Shown here: positions 1 through 8,511 of the stretch, in pieces
How positions within the stretch are numbered: the first letter of the stretch is position 1
How the letters are laid out: every line of letters begins with the position of its first letter
Source of the DNA: Aeromonas allosaccharophila
GTDB taxonomy: Bacteria; Pseudomonadota; Gammaproteobacteria; Enterobacterales; Aeromonadaceae
Assembly: GCF_000819685.1 (NCBI RefSeq)
Contig: NZ_CDBR01000113.1
Span: forward strand, 1 to 64,000
Length of the DNA: 64,000 nt
Direction: 5' to 3'
The notes under the pieces: generated by a model
What the model was told of the DNA's origin: nothing
Database searches by the model: none
Seen by the model: only the letters and a program-made list of their open reading frames with translations
Program-made: the position numbers and the translations under genes

Positions 1-14
1 TGGAAGATACGCAT

Positions 15-52
15 AAAAAATCCGAAACCAAATCAACAGGTTTCGGATTTTT
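15..52. terminator. bidirectional hairpin terminator at left edge
   Basis: A 12-bp stem (18-29 with 39-50) encloses a 9-nt loop, with an A-run on the left and a short T-run on the right. It probably ends a gene lying left of the window. Confidence 0.75.
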
Positions 53-123
53 ACACATCAGGAGGATCGGTCAATGGATCCTTAACTGATCGGCATTATC
101 GGCAGGTGGCCCGCTTATTCTTC

Positions 124-180
124 GCTGGCTGCAAGCCAGCTCCCTTCTCCCCCGGCGGGAGAAGGGCTGGGGATGAGGGG
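124..180. repeat. REP-like intergenic palindrome
   Basis: A small hairpin (GCTGGCT/AGCCAGC) is followed by a 10-bp inverted repeat, CCCTTCTCCC (142-151) and GGGAGAAGGG (157-166), and a G-rich tail. It looks like the dispersed G/C-rich palindromes common between genes in gammaproteobacteria. It seems to be the only copy in this window, so its being a repeat family is inferred. Confidence 0.45.
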
Positions 181-204
181 GATGAGTCACCCTGCAGAGA
201 GAGG

Positions 205-238
205 AAAAAAGAGGGGAGCCATGATGGCTCCCCTCTTT
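205..238 (-). terminator. terminator downstream of yeaC-like gene
   Basis: A perfect 12-bp stem (210-221 with 225-236) has a 3-nt loop, and an A6 run at 205-210 becomes the U-run on the minus strand. It lies about 85 nt beyond the stop of the minus-strand gene ending at 322. Confidence 0.8.
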
Positions 239-321
239 GCTATTTATCGCACTCTTTATCGAACTATGTATCGCACTATCGCTATTCGACTGGCCGCCGC
301 GAGACGGGATGGCGAGTGGTC

Positions 322-630
322 TCAGTGGTTGAGATTGACCCGCACTATCTCTTCCTCAACCGGCTGATTCTCATCACGAAACAGCCTCTTTAGCTCGCTC
401 TTGCTCTTCATCACGATCTCGCCATCGCGGCCGATGTTCATGTGCTCCGGGTTGTCGAGGTGCATCGCTTGCCAGGCCATCACGGCTTGCAGCGATGTGG
501 CCTTCTGCTCGTCGGTGAGGGGCTTGCCATCGGGCCACTTGCCCAGCTCGACTGCAGTCTTGAGCCGCTCGTACACCTCTTGTGGCATCTGCCTGATTGC
601 TTGCAAAAACTCACCCTGTTGAAACGACAT
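322..630 (-). CDS. yeaC: DUF1315 family protein, YeaC-like
   Basis: This small soluble protein of about 102 residues has no known function; I match it to the YeaC/DUF1315 family by its overall pattern, including a central PDGKPLTDEQ stretch and a charged C-terminal half. It has no signal peptide or membrane segment. I chose the internal ATG at 630 (MSFQQGEF) over the upstream ATG at 648 because the six extra residues look unlike the family. The neighbour upstream is a GAPDH gene, and yeaC also lies close to gapA in E. coli, which supports the call. Its own terminator follows. Confidence 0.8.
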   Translation of the reverse strand: MSFQQGEFLQAIRQMPQEVYERLKTAVELGKWPDGKPLTDEQKATSLQAVMAWQAMHLDNPEHMNIGRDGEIVMKSKSELKRLFRDENQPVEEEIVRVNLNH

Positions 631-670
631 CCGGCCTTCTCCTTGCACATTGAGCCATGACGAATCGGGA

Positions 671-2104
671 TCAGGCCGGCAGATCCTGGCGGACTACGCC
701 AGCCATCTGCTCCATCACCCGCACTACCTGACAACTGTACCCGAACTCGTTGTCATACCATACGTAGAGCACGCAGTGATCCCCCTCGGCGATGGTCGCC
801 TGGGAGTCAACGATGCCTGCATAACGGGAACCCACCATATCGGAGGAGACCAGCTCGGTGCTGGCGCTAAAGTCGATCTGGCGATGGAGCGCCGAGCTTA
901 ACGCCATCTGTTGCAGATAGGCGTTGAGGCTCTCCCGATCGGTAGCCTGCTCCAGCGACAGGTTGATAATTGCCAGCGAGACATTGGGGGTCGGCACCCG
1001 GATGGCGTTGCCGGTCAGCTTGCCCTTGAGCTCTGGCAGCGCCTTGGCCACCGCTTTGGCGGCGCCGGTGCTGGTCATCACCATGTTGAGGGCGGCGCTG
1101 CGACCACGGCGCTCTCCCTTGTGATAGTTGTCGATCAGGTTCTGATCGTTGGTGTAGGAGTGGACCGTCTCCACGTGGCCGTGGCGGATGCCGTACCGCT
1201 CCTGCATTACCTTGAGCACCGGAGTGATGGCATTGGTGGTGCAGGAGGCGGCGGAGATGATCCTGTCATCCGGCCCTATCACCTCATGGTTGACCCCGAA
1301 CACCACGTTCTTCATCTCCCCCTTGCCGGGGGCGGTCAGCAGCACCTTGCCGGCACCGCGTGCCTTGAGGTGCTCGGAGAGGCCTGCCTCGTCACGCCAG
1401 ACGCCGGTGTTGTCGACGATCAGCGCATCGTGGATGCCGTAGGCGGTGTAGTCGATATCGGCCGGGCTGTTTGCGTAGATCACCTGAATGAAGGTGCCGT
1501 TGGCGATGATGGCGCTGCGCTCCACATCCACTTCGATGGAGCCGTTGAAGGGGCCGTGCACCGAGTCGCGGCGTAGCAGGCTGGCGCGTTTCTCCAGATC
1601 CCCTTCACGACCGCCACGGACCACGATGGCACGCAGGCGCAGCGGATTGGCGGCGCCGGTACGCTCGATCAGCAGGCGGGCCAGCAGGCGGCCGATGCGG
1701 CCAAAACCGTAGAGCACCACGTCGGTGGCTTGCGGCATCTGGTTGCGGCCAAGGGCCGGTGCCAGTCTGGCTTGCAGATAGTCCTCGATCCCCGCCTCAT
1801 CCTGATGATCCTGCCAGTAGCCGACCGCCAGTTTGCCAAGGTCAACCTCGGCGGCGGTGGGTTTGAGGGCAACGATGGTCTGGAGCAGGGGGAAGCTTTG
1901 CTGGATGGGGAGGGGAGCGCCCTGGTGGCGGCGGACGACCCGGTGGGCCTTGAGGATATCGATGGTGGAGGCGTTTTGCAGCGGGCGGCCGTAGAGGGTG
2001 ATCTCGACCCCTTGTTGTCGGTAGAGGCGACCAATCAAGGGCTGCATGGCTTCGGCGAGCTCCTGGCTCTCCTGCCACGCTTGCAAGTAGTGCTCGTGGG
2101 TCAT
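671..2104 (-). CDS. gap: glyceraldehyde-3-phosphate dehydrogenase, long form
   Basis: Oxidises and phosphorylates glyceraldehyde 3-phosphate to 1,3-bisphosphoglycerate in glycolysis or, in reverse, gluconeogenesis. The Rossmann motif GFGRIGRLLARLL and the catalytic cysteine motif SCTTN are both present. At 477 residues it is about 145 longer than E. coli GapA: roughly 120 residues precede the nucleotide-binding fold. Long GAPDHs of this kind occur in Vibrio, Shewanella and Pseudomonas, usually beside a classical GapA. Whether this one prefers NAD or NADP, or works mainly in gluconeogenesis, cannot be read here. The start is the first ATG, and the next 200 nt up to the divergent gene hold the promoters. 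Confidence 0.9.
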   Translation of the reverse strand: MTHEHYLQAWQESQELAEAMQPLIGRLYRQQGVEITLYGRPLQNASTIDILKAHRVVRRHQGAPLPIQQSFPLLQTIVALKPTAAEVDLGKLAVGYWQDHQDEAGIEDYLQARLAPALGRNQMPQATDVVLYGFGRIGRLLARLLIERTGAANPLRLRAIVVRGGREGDLEKRASLLRRDSVHGPFNGSIEVDVERSAIIANGTFIQVIYANSPADIDYTAYGIHDALIVDNTGVWRDEAGLSEHLKARGAGKVLLTAPGKGEMKNVVFGVNHEVIGPDDRIISAASCTTNAITPVLKVMQERYGIRHGHVETVHSYTNDQNLIDNYHKGERRGRSAALNMVMTSTGAAKAVAKALPELKGKLTGNAIRVPTPNVSLAIINLSLEQATDRESLNAYLQQMALSSALHRQIDFSASTELVSSDMVGSRYAGIVDSQATIAEGDHCVLYVWYDNEFGYSCQVVRVMEQMAGVVRQDLPA

Positions 2105-2314
2105 TGACCAGATCCTTTATTTCACGTTGTTGGTGTAAATAGAAAATTCGTCGAATGCAGATCAGTGTAGGGGTGTATATTTCGTTATATTATTCTGCAA
2201 TCGCGGCCTTATATGGCGCGCGCATTGTAATGGATATGTAACCGGTTTGCTAGCCGTAGGTGGCCACTCGAGGCTCCCGTTGTTACCAACTGCGTTATCA
2301 ACAAGATGTGAGCC

Positions 2315-3115
2315 ATGGCCAATTTCCCCCTGCGACAGACTTTCATCATGCTTTCCGTCGGCCTTGTCGTGGCGGGCTGCAATGACGACCGGATCCACAA
2401 TATTTGCAGCAACCATCCCGAGCTCTGTCAGGATCTGGTAGACGATGGCTGGTGCCGCTACGAGCGTACCGACATCATTCGCAGCCGCTTCTACCTCAAG
2501 GAGGAGGGGACGGATCGGCGCAAGTACGAGCTGATGCGCAACCTTGAGCGCTATCTCAAGTGTGCCGAGCGCTCCACCAACATCGAGTACAAGAATGCCC
2601 GCGAGCAGAAGAGCCCGCGGGTGGAGGGGATGCTGGCGGCCGGGGATCAGCTGGCCCAGCTCGATGTGGCCACCCGCAACTCGCAAGATCCCTATCTGCT
2701 GCTCTGGCACTGGACCAACAACACTAACGAGCTGGCCCGCCAGCAGTTTATGGCGCTGGAAGGTTCCAAGGTGCTCGACGAGCCGGAGCTGCAACTGGCG
2801 CTCGGCGGTATCTACGCCAAGAGTGACCCCGAGAAGGCCATCGCCACCCTGCAGCGCGGCCTCTCCCTCTATCGGGAGGGAGAGCAGGTCAACAGTCGCA
2901 TGCTCACCTCTCTCAGCACCCTCTACATGGGTCAGAAGCAGTACGGGCTGGCCTATTTGTGGGGCAAGGTGAGCGAGTCGTTTCAGGATGCGCCAGAGGT
3001 CTCTGCCAAGCGTTTTGGCATCTATCACTCCCTGAGCAAGACCGAGCAGGATGGCTACGATGTGCGGGCTGCCGAGATTGTCGAGCAGCTCAAGCATGGC
3101 AACTACCGGCCCTGA
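2315..3115 (+). CDS. DUF2989 family lipoprotein
   Basis: A predicted outer-envelope lipoprotein of 266 residues whose role is unknown. The N-terminus has a hydrophobic stretch ending in the lipobox VAGC, with the lipidated Cys at residue 22. The remainder is largely helical with TPR-like spacing (for example around LALGGIYAKSDPEKAIATLQ), plausibly for protein-protein contact. Three cysteines follow shortly after the lipobox. The start ATG at 2315 gives a normal short signal peptide. The Nudix gene follows within a few bases, so the two may be co-transcribed. Confidence 0.75.
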   Translation: MANFPLRQTFIMLSVGLVVAGCNDDRIHNICSNHPELCQDLVDDGWCRYERTDIIRSRFYLKEEGTDRRKYELMRNLERYLKCAERSTNIEYKNAREQKSPRVEGMLAAGDQLAQLDVATRNSQDPYLLLWHWTNNTNELARQQFMALEGSKVLDEPELQLALGGIYAKSDPEKAIATLQRGLSLYREGEQVNSRMLTSLSTLYMGQKQYGLAYLWGKVSESFQDAPEVSAKRFGIYHSLSKTEQDGYDVRAAEIVEQLKHGNYRP

Positions 3116-3122
3116 TGCAGTG

Positions 3123-3686
3123 ATGACGACGCTCTCCCCGGCCAGCTGCTGGCCCAATCCGTTCGATCTCTCTTTCGTTCATGGCGAGGTAATCACCGAT
3201 GGCCGCACCCTGGAGCGGCTCACGGTGCGTGCCGTGGTGCCCCGAGGCGACGAGCTGCTGCTGGTGCACTCCCGGGTCAACGGCGATCTGATGTTCCCCG
3301 GTGGCGGCGTTGAAGCGGGGGAGAGCCACCATGTGGCGCTGGCCCGAGAGCTGCTGGAAGAGTGCGGTGCCGAACTGGTGGAAGTAGGGGCTCTGCTTGG
3401 CGAGACCCGTGAATACCGCGCCGCTCGCGAGCCGGGGTTTGATGCCTACTGCATCCGCTCGCTCTACTACTTGTGCCGGATTGGCGATCAGCTGGTGGCC
3501 CCGCAGCCGCAGCCCTACGAGATCCGCCTCGGCTTCATGCCCGGCTGGTTTGCCCTCGACGAGGCGCTGCAGACCAACAAGACCCAGTTGGCGGGGCCCT
3601 GTCCCCAATGGACGGCGCGGGAGACCCGGGTGCTGGCCCAGCTGCAACGCTGGCATCAGCAGGGGATCTTCGATAACGGCTGCTGA
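3123..3686 (+). CDS. Nudix hydrolase
   Basis: Hydrolyses a nucleoside-diphosphate-linked substrate; which one is not evident. The full Nudix box GX5EX7REUXEEXGU is present (GGVEAGE...RELLEECGA), so metal binding and catalysis should be intact. The protein is about 187 residues from the ATG at 3123. ATGs at 3096 and 3051 are alternatives that would overlap the preceding lipoprotein gene; none has a clear Shine-Dalgarno, so the start is uncertain. A strong bidirectional terminator follows. Confidence 0.8.
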   Translation: MTTLSPASCWPNPFDLSFVHGEVITDGRTLERLTVRAVVPRGDELLLVHSRVNGDLMFPGGGVEAGESHHVALARELLEECGAELVEVGALLGETREYRAAREPGFDAYCIRSLYYLCRIGDQLVAPQPQPYEIRLGFMPGWFALDEALQTNKTQLAGPCPQWTARETRVLAQLQRWHQQGIFDNGC

Positions 3687-3720
3687 GCACATCAAGCAGT
3701 AGCGGTCAGGGATATCTACA

Positions 3721-3748
3721 AAAAGAGCGCCAAAAGGCGCTCTTTTTT
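3721..3748. terminator. bidirectional terminator between Nudix gene and lipA
   Basis: Stem AAAGAGCGCC (3722-3731) with GGCGCTCTTT (3736-3745), AAAA loop and T-run. It sits between convergent genes and can serve both. Confidence 0.9.
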
Positions 3749-3791
3749 AATTGCAATGGAGGCGGTTACTTGACCTCTCTGTCGTGCGAGG

Positions 3792-4757
3792 TTATTTGAC
3801 CTCTTCGCCTTTGGCTTGCAGATCCGCATGGTAGGAGGAGCGAACGAAAGGACCGCAGGCTGCGTGGGTAAAGCCCAGCGCCATGGCGACATCTTTCAGC
3901 TCGTCAAACTCTGCAGGCGGCACGTAGCGCTTCACCGGCAGGTGGTGGCGGCTCGGCTGCAGATACTGACCCAGGGTCAGCATGTTGACGCCGTGGGCGC
4001 GCAGATCTTTCAGCACCTCGACGATCTCTTCGTTGGTTTCGCCAAGACCCATCATGACACCGGATTTGGTCGGTACATGGGGGTGCATCTCCTTGATGCG
4101 GCGCAGCAGCTCCAGCGACCACTTGTAGTCGGCACCCGGGCGGGCGACGCGATACATGCGCGGCGCGGTTTCCAGGTTGTGGTTGAAGACGTCCGGCGGG
4201 GTGTCGCGGAATACCTCAAGGGCCTGCTCCATCCGGCCACGGAAGTCCGGGGTCAGGATCTCGATGCGGGTCTGCGGGCTGTGCTCGCGGATCTGCTTGA
4301 TACAGTCGGCGAAGTGCTGGGCACCGCCGTCGCGCAGGTCATCGCGGTCCACCGAGGTGATCACCACGTATTTGAGCCCCATCTCCTTGATGGTGAGTGC
4401 CAGTTTCTTCGGCTCTTCCGGATCGAGCGCCAGCGGGCGGCCGTGGGCCACGTCGCAGAAGGGGCAGCGGCGGGTGCATATGGCGCCCATGATCATAAAG
4501 GTGGCGGTGCCGTGGTTGAAGCACTCCGCCAGGTTGGGGCAGGAGGCCTCTTCACAGACAGAGTGCAGCTTGTTCTTGCGCAAGGTGCTCTTGATGTGTT
4601 CGATCTTCTGGCTGGAGGGGGGCAGCTTGATCCGCATCCAGTCCGGCTTGCGAAGGAGTTCTTCGTTGGGATCCGGCATGAATTTCACCGGGATCAGGGC
4701 CATCTTGTCGCCATCGCGCAGCTTGACGCCCGGCTCCATACGAACGGGTTTGCTCAT
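3792..4757 (-). CDS. lipA: lipoyl synthase
   Basis: Radical-SAM enzyme that inserts two sulfurs into octanoyl chains bound to the E2 and GcvH lipoyl domains. It carries the CXXXCXXC radical-SAM motif (CTRRCPFC) and the auxiliary-cluster cysteines upstream ([12 protein letters not shown]), as well as the C-terminal RSSYHA stretch whose serine ligates the auxiliary cluster. Its 321 residues match the E. coli enzyme. It follows lipB by 85 nt, the usual pathway order (LipB transfers octanoate, LipA adds sulfur), and is the last gene of the long minus-strand run. Confidence 0.97.
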   Translation of the reverse strand: MSKPVRMEPGVKLRDGDKMALIPVKFMPDPNEELLRKPDWMRIKLPPSSQKIEHIKSTLRKNKLHSVCEEASCPNLAECFNHGTATFMIMGAICTRRCPFCDVAHGRPLALDPEEPKKLALTIKEMGLKYVVITSVDRDDLRDGGAQHFADCIKQIREHSPQTRIEILTPDFRGRMEQALEVFRDTPPDVFNHNLETAPRMYRVARPGADYKWSLELLRRIKEMHPHVPTKSGVMMGLGETNEEIVEVLKDLRAHGVNMLTLGQYLQPSRHHLPVKRYVPPAEFDELKDVAMALGFTHAACGPFVRSSYHADLQAKGEEVK

Positions 4758-4842
4758 GATTCACTCTCGGTGTTTGTTATTGTCTGGTTGGTAGCCATCA
4801 GGGTCTGCTCGGAGCCCTCATGGTTGCACGGCATGGGGTTGC

Positions 4843-5520
4843 TCATGCTGCTTCTTCGGTATTGATGATCGTTTGATAGCCAATCAGGTTGGCCAGTTCG
4901 GCCACCAGAATGGATTGCGCCTCGGCCACGCTTTGCGGGCCGCCCAAGGCGCTGGTCTGGGTCATGGCCATGCCCGCATAGCCGCACGGATTGATGTGCA
5001 GGAAGGGGGTCATGTCCATGTTGATGTTGAGGGCCAGCCCGTGGAACGAGCACCCCTTGCGGATGCGCAGCCCCAGCGAGGCCAGTTTGGCCTCCATGCC
5101 GAGATCATTTTTCACATAGACCCCGGGGGCATCGGCCTTGGCATAGGCCTGGATATCGCTCTTGGCGAGGGTGTTGATGATGGCTGTCTCCAGTGCGGTC
5201 ACCAGCTCGCGTACCGAGAATTTGCAGCGGCGGACATCCACCAGTACGTAGAGCACCAGCTGGCCCGGGCCGTGATAGGTTACCTGACCGCCGCGATCGC
5301 TCTGCACCACCGGGATATTGCCCGGATTGAGCAGGTGTTCGGCCTTGCCGGCCTGACCCTGGGTGTAGACGGGATCGTGCTCGACCACCCAGAACTCGTC
5401 CGGGGTGTCGGGGGTGCGGTTGTCGGTGAAGGCTTTCATGGCGTCCCATACCGGCTGGTAGGGGCGGCGACCCAGCTGCCTGACAATCAGGCTGGACTGG
5501 GCGGGGATCTGGGATGACAT
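4843..5520 (-). CDS. lipB: octanoyl-[ACP]:protein N-octanoyltransferase
   Basis: Transfers octanoyl from acyl carrier protein to lipoyl domains as the first step of lipoate synthesis. Family features are [19 protein letters not shown] and the catalytic cysteine region ([10 protein letters not shown]) with the conserved lysine in [10 protein letters not shown]. The ATG at 5520 (MSSQIPAQ) is preferred to the upstream one at 5547, which would run through the hairpin just ahead of the gene. The product is about 225 residues. ybeD lies just upstream and lipA downstream, as in E. coli. Confidence 0.95.
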   Translation of the reverse strand: MSSQIPAQSSLIVRQLGRRPYQPVWDAMKAFTDNRTPDTPDEFWVVEHDPVYTQGQAGKAEHLLNPGNIPVVQSDRGGQVTYHGPGQLVLYVLVDVRRCKFSVRELVTALETAIINTLAKSDIQAYAKADAPGVYVKNDLGMEAKLASLGLRIRKGCSFHGLALNINMDMTPFLHINPCGYAGMAMTQTSALGGPQSVAEAQSILVAELANLIGYQTIINTEEAA

Positions 5521-5545
5521 GGCGTCCTCGCGGCGTGCTGCGGCC

Positions 5546-5574
5546 AAAAACAGTCGCCCCGCAGAACGGGGCGA
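5546..5574 (-). terminator. hairpin terminator or attenuator between ybeD and lipB
   Basis: Stem TCGCCCCG (5554-5561) with CGGGGCGA (5567-5574); the A5 run at 5546-5550 forms the U-run on the minus strand. It would reduce read-through from ybeD into lipB. Confidence 0.6.
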
Positions 5575-5582
5575 GAGAGAAA

Positions 5583-5846
5583 TTACAGTACGTATTTCAC
5601 CAGCTCGATCTTGCCAAGGGCGTGGTACATCGCTTCGATGTGCTCTTTGCTCTGGGCCGTCACGGTCACGCGGACCGAGTGGTAGTTGCCCTTGGAGCTG
5701 GGCTGGACTGTCGGGCTATAGGTGCCGGGGGCGTGCTGCTGCAGCACTTCAACCACCCTTTCCGGCAGTGCCGGGTCGGCAACGCCGAGCACCTTGAACG
5801 GGAATTTGCAGGGAAACTCCAGCAGTTCATCAAACTTGGTATTCAT
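5583..5846 (-). CDS. ybeD: YbeD family (DUF493) protein
   Basis: A conserved 87-residue alpha/beta protein with an ACT-like fold in known members; its molecular role is unclear, though its genomic link to lipoate and cell-wall genes is widespread. The whole protein aligns with the E. coli pattern ([12 protein letters not shown] near the start, [20 protein letters not shown] near the end). It lies between dacA and lipB, the same order as in E. coli. The 290 nt upstream, toward dacA, contain no gene that I can support. Confidence 0.9.
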   Translation of the reverse strand: MNTKFDELLEFPCKFPFKVLGVADPALPERVVEVLQQHAPGTYSPTVQPSSKGNYHSVRVTVTAQSKEHIEAMYHALGKIELVKYVL

Positions 5847-6091
5847 TTACTCACCTTTTGCGTCATCAACGGGATGACTTCATCTTGGATGGCTAGTGGC
5901 CGATGGCCCGTGAAGGCCGCCATTTCAAGTCTATATGGGCACGGCTCATAACTATATGGGCGCTGCCCGAACCGGGATCAAGGCCAGGATCGGTCAGACA
6001 AGGATGGAAGTGCTGCTTTTTACCACAAATCAGGGTAAGGCGGAACCTGCAGTTTACAGGGTTATTCACTGCCTTTGCCGGTCACAGACAG

Positions 6092-6119
6092 CAGCGGCGC
6101 CTGTTGGCGCCGCTGTTTG
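6092..6119. terminator. GC-rich hairpin after dacA
   Basis: Stem CAGCGGCGCC (6092-6101) with GGCGCCGCTG (6106-6115). It sits just past the dacA stop codon but lacks a good U-run on the minus strand, so termination there may be weak. Confidence 0.45.
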
Positions 6120-6138
6120 GTGAGGATTGTGCGTCGGA

Positions 6139-7335
6139 TTACTTGAACCAGCTGGTGACCAGCAGTACCAGGTAGTCCCACAGACGGCTCATCAAGCCAC
6201 CTTCCTGCACCTCTTCCAGGGCAACCAGCGGCACCTGCTTGATCTCTTTGTCGCCCTGCTTCAGGAACACGGTACCGACGCGCTGACCCTTGGCCAGCGG
6301 CGCTTTCAGCTCGCTGTCGAGCTGGAAGTCAGCCTTCAGGTTGTTGCCCTGACCGCGGGTGACCAGTACGGAGACATCTTTGTCGACGCCCAGTTTCACT
6401 TCAGACTTGTCGCCCATCCAGATCTTCTGGGTGACCAGCTCGGTGCCAGCCTTGTACGGGGTCAGGCTCTGGAAGAAGCGGAAGCCGTAGGTGAGCAGTT
6501 TTTTGCTCTCGGCGGCGCGGGAACCTTCGCTGCTGGCGCCCAGCACCACGGCGATCAGGCGCATGCCTTCGTTGTTGGTGGCAGAGGAGACCAGGTTATA
6601 GCCGACCTGGCTGACGTGGCCGGTCTTGATGCCATCCACTTGCAGGGATTGATCCCACAGCAGGCGGTTACGGTTGTGCTGGGTGATGCCGTTGAACACG
6701 AAGGATTTCTGGGAGTAGATCTTGTACTCCTCCGGCAGGTCGCGGATCAGCGCCTGACCCAGACGAGCCATGTCGTGAGCGGTACTGTAGTGACCTTCCG
6801 CATCCAGACCGTGCGGGTTCATGAAGTGGCTGTCATTCATGCCGAGCTTGGCGGCCCAGCTGTTCATCAGGCTGGCGAAGGAGTCGGTGCTGCCTGCCAG
6901 GAATTCGGCCATTGCGACGCAGGCGTCGTTGCCAGACTGGATGATGATGCCCTTGTTCAGGTCATCGACGGAGACCTGCTTGCCCACCTCGATAAACATC
7001 TTGGAGGAGTCGGAGTAGTTCTTGGACCAGGCGTTCTGGCTGATGGTCACCATGTCGGTGCGCTTGATGTTCCCCTTCAGCAGCTCCTGGCCGATGATGT
7101 AGGAAGTCATCATCTTGGTCAGACTGGCGGGCGGCAGACGCTCTTCGGCGTTCTGCTCGGCCAGCACCTGACCGGAGTAGTAGTCGATCAGAATATGGGC
7201 CTTGGCGGAGATCTCCGGCGCGGCGGGTACCACCATGGGCATGGCATTCGGGGTCGGTGTCGGCACCGGCGTATTGGCCTGGGCGGTTACGCTGATCAGT
7301 GAGGCCAGAAGAACTGAACGGGCAAATTTGGACAT
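6139..7335 (-). CDS. dacA: D-alanyl-D-alanine carboxypeptidase (PBP5/6 type)
   Basis: A low-molecular-mass penicillin-binding protein that removes the terminal D-Ala from peptidoglycan pentapeptides at the outer face of the inner membrane. The three active-site motifs are present in order: SLTK, SGN (in QSGNDACVAM) and KTG (in GIKTGHV). There is a cleavable signal peptide (ending near AQANTP) and a C-terminal amphipathic anchor (LWDYLVLLVTSWFK). Its length of 398 matches PBP5/6. It sits in the cell-elongation cluster after rlpA, as in E. coli. Confidence 0.96.
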   Translation of the reverse strand: MSKFARSVLLASLISVTAQANTPVPTPTPNAMPMVVPAAPEISAKAHILIDYYSGQVLAEQNAEERLPPASLTKMMTSYIIGQELLKGNIKRTDMVTISQNAWSKNYSDSSKMFIEVGKQVSVDDLNKGIIIQSGNDACVAMAEFLAGSTDSFASLMNSWAAKLGMNDSHFMNPHGLDAEGHYSTAHDMARLGQALIRDLPEEYKIYSQKSFVFNGITQHNRNRLLWDQSLQVDGIKTGHVSQVGYNLVSSATNNEGMRLIAVVLGASSEGSRAAESKKLLTYGFRFFQSLTPYKAGTELVTQKIWMGDKSEVKLGVDKDVSVLVTRGQGNNLKADFQLDSELKAPLAKGQRVGTVFLKQGDKEIKQVPLVALEEVQEGGLMSRLWDYLVLLVTSWFK

Positions 7336-7444
7336 CTTGAAATTCCTGCGAGCCAGATGGGGATAAAATGCGGGCCTAACTATACCAGATGCGCCCGCAG
7401 GTTATAGCCCGACATGGCGATCAGAACTGGTTTTTTATCCATCA

Positions 7445-7486
7445 CTCCCTGTCATCACGCCATAAAACGACGTGATGACAGTGAGT
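7445..7486. repeat. long inverted repeat between rlpA and dacA
   Basis: Arms CTGTCATCACG (7449-7459) and CGTGATGACAG (7471-7481) are perfect complements, extended by further partial pairing (ACTC with GAGT). There is no U-run on either strand, so it is a poor terminator; an operator or mRNA processing site upstream of dacA is possible. Confidence 0.5.
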
Positions 7487-7521
7487 AAGCGGTTAGTCAC
7501 ATCCGCGGCAAAAGGGGGCGT

Positions 7522-8511
7522 TCAGGGCACGATAAAGGCCTGTTCCAGCCCGCCCTGACGAACTTTTTCCAGCACACTTGCCTGCTGGTCGGCGGCGACC
7601 GGGCCAATCAGCACCCGGAAAATGGCACCATGGGCATCGACCCGGTAGGGCACGCCGTAACGCAGGGTCATCACCTTGCCCATCGCCTCGGCCCGCTCCC
7701 GGGAGCCGCTGGCCAATACCTGGATCATCTTGCCATCACCACTGCTGGCGGGCGCTGCAGCCTTGGCTGGCGCTGGTTTGACCGGTGCCGCTTGGGCGGG
7801 CTTGGCCGTTGGCGCCTTGACGGGCGCAGGCGCGGGGTCGGCGGCGGGAGTGGCCATCGCCAGCGCGGTCGGTTCACCCAGGAAGCCATCTTGTGACAGG
7901 GTGTTGGAGGCTGCTGCGGCCGGGGTGGTCGGGGTCATCTCGATGGGCTTCATCGGCTCCATGATCACCATCTGATCCGGGGTGTCGTTGATCAGCTCCA
8001 GCCGTACTCGCGCTTCACCGCTATCGACCATCTCCAGCTGCTTTGCGGCCGCGTAGGAGAGATCGATCAGGTTAGGGCTGTTGAACGGGCCGCGATCGTT
8101 GACCCGCACGATCGTCTCCAGCCCGTTGTCCAGATTGGTGACCCGCACATAGCTCGGGATCGGCAGGTTGCGGTGGGCGGCACTGAACAGCTTGCTGTCC
8201 AGAACATCGCCGTTGGCGGTCTTCTGGCCGTCCAGATCCGGCGACAGCCAGCTGGCGGTGCCCTCTTCGCTGTAGTGCTTGATATCGCGCCACACCTCGT
8301 TTTTCTGCTTGCCGATCCAGTAGTCCCGGTTGCCGCTGGCACTCAGGGGCTCGGGGCGCGGAATGGCGCCGGTGGCTTGCGGGATCTCGATAACGGGTGG
8401 CTTGCTGACCGGTGCTTGCGGCTCGACGGGGGCGGACTGTTCCGGCTGGCTGCTACAGGCGGCCAGCAACAAGCTCAGGCTGAGCGGGAGGAGTTTGTGA
8501 CGAAGATGCAT
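7522..8511 (-). CDS. rlpA: RlpA, septal ring lytic transglycosylase lipoprotein
   Basis: Outer-membrane lipoprotein that binds and, in some species, cleaves denuded septal glycan. Starting at ATG 8511 (MHLRHKLL) gives a signal peptide with lipobox LAAC. A double-psi beta-barrel (about residues 80-175, with ASWL...LDGQKTANGD and RVNDRGPF) contains the catalytic Asp region, then a Pro/Ala/Lys-rich linker (about 225-265) and a C-terminal SPOR domain (about 265-330). The start overlaps mltB by 59 nt; the ATG at 8556 would extend the overlap and spoil the signal peptide. Confidence 0.93.
   Translation of the reverse strand: MHLRHKLLPLSLSLLLAACSSQPEQSAPVEPQAPVSKPPVIEIPQATGAIPRPEPLSASGNRDYWIGKQKNEVWRDIKHYSEEGTASWLSPDLDGQKTANGDVLDSKLFSAAHRNLPIPSYVRVTNLDNGLETIVRVNDRGPFNSPNLIDLSYAAAKQLEMVDSGEARVRLELINDTPDQMVIMEPMKPIEMTPTTPAAAASNTLSQDGFLGEPTALAMATPAADPAPAPVKAPTAKPAQAAPVKPAPAKAAAPASSGDGKMIQVLASGSRERAEAMGKVMTLRYGVPYRVDAHGAIFRVLIGPVAADQQASVLEKVRQGGLEQAFIVP

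Noticed and set aside
124-240. CRISPR or phage attachment site at the left edge
   Set aside because: The repeats are single palindromes and a terminator, with no spacer array and no integrase nearby.
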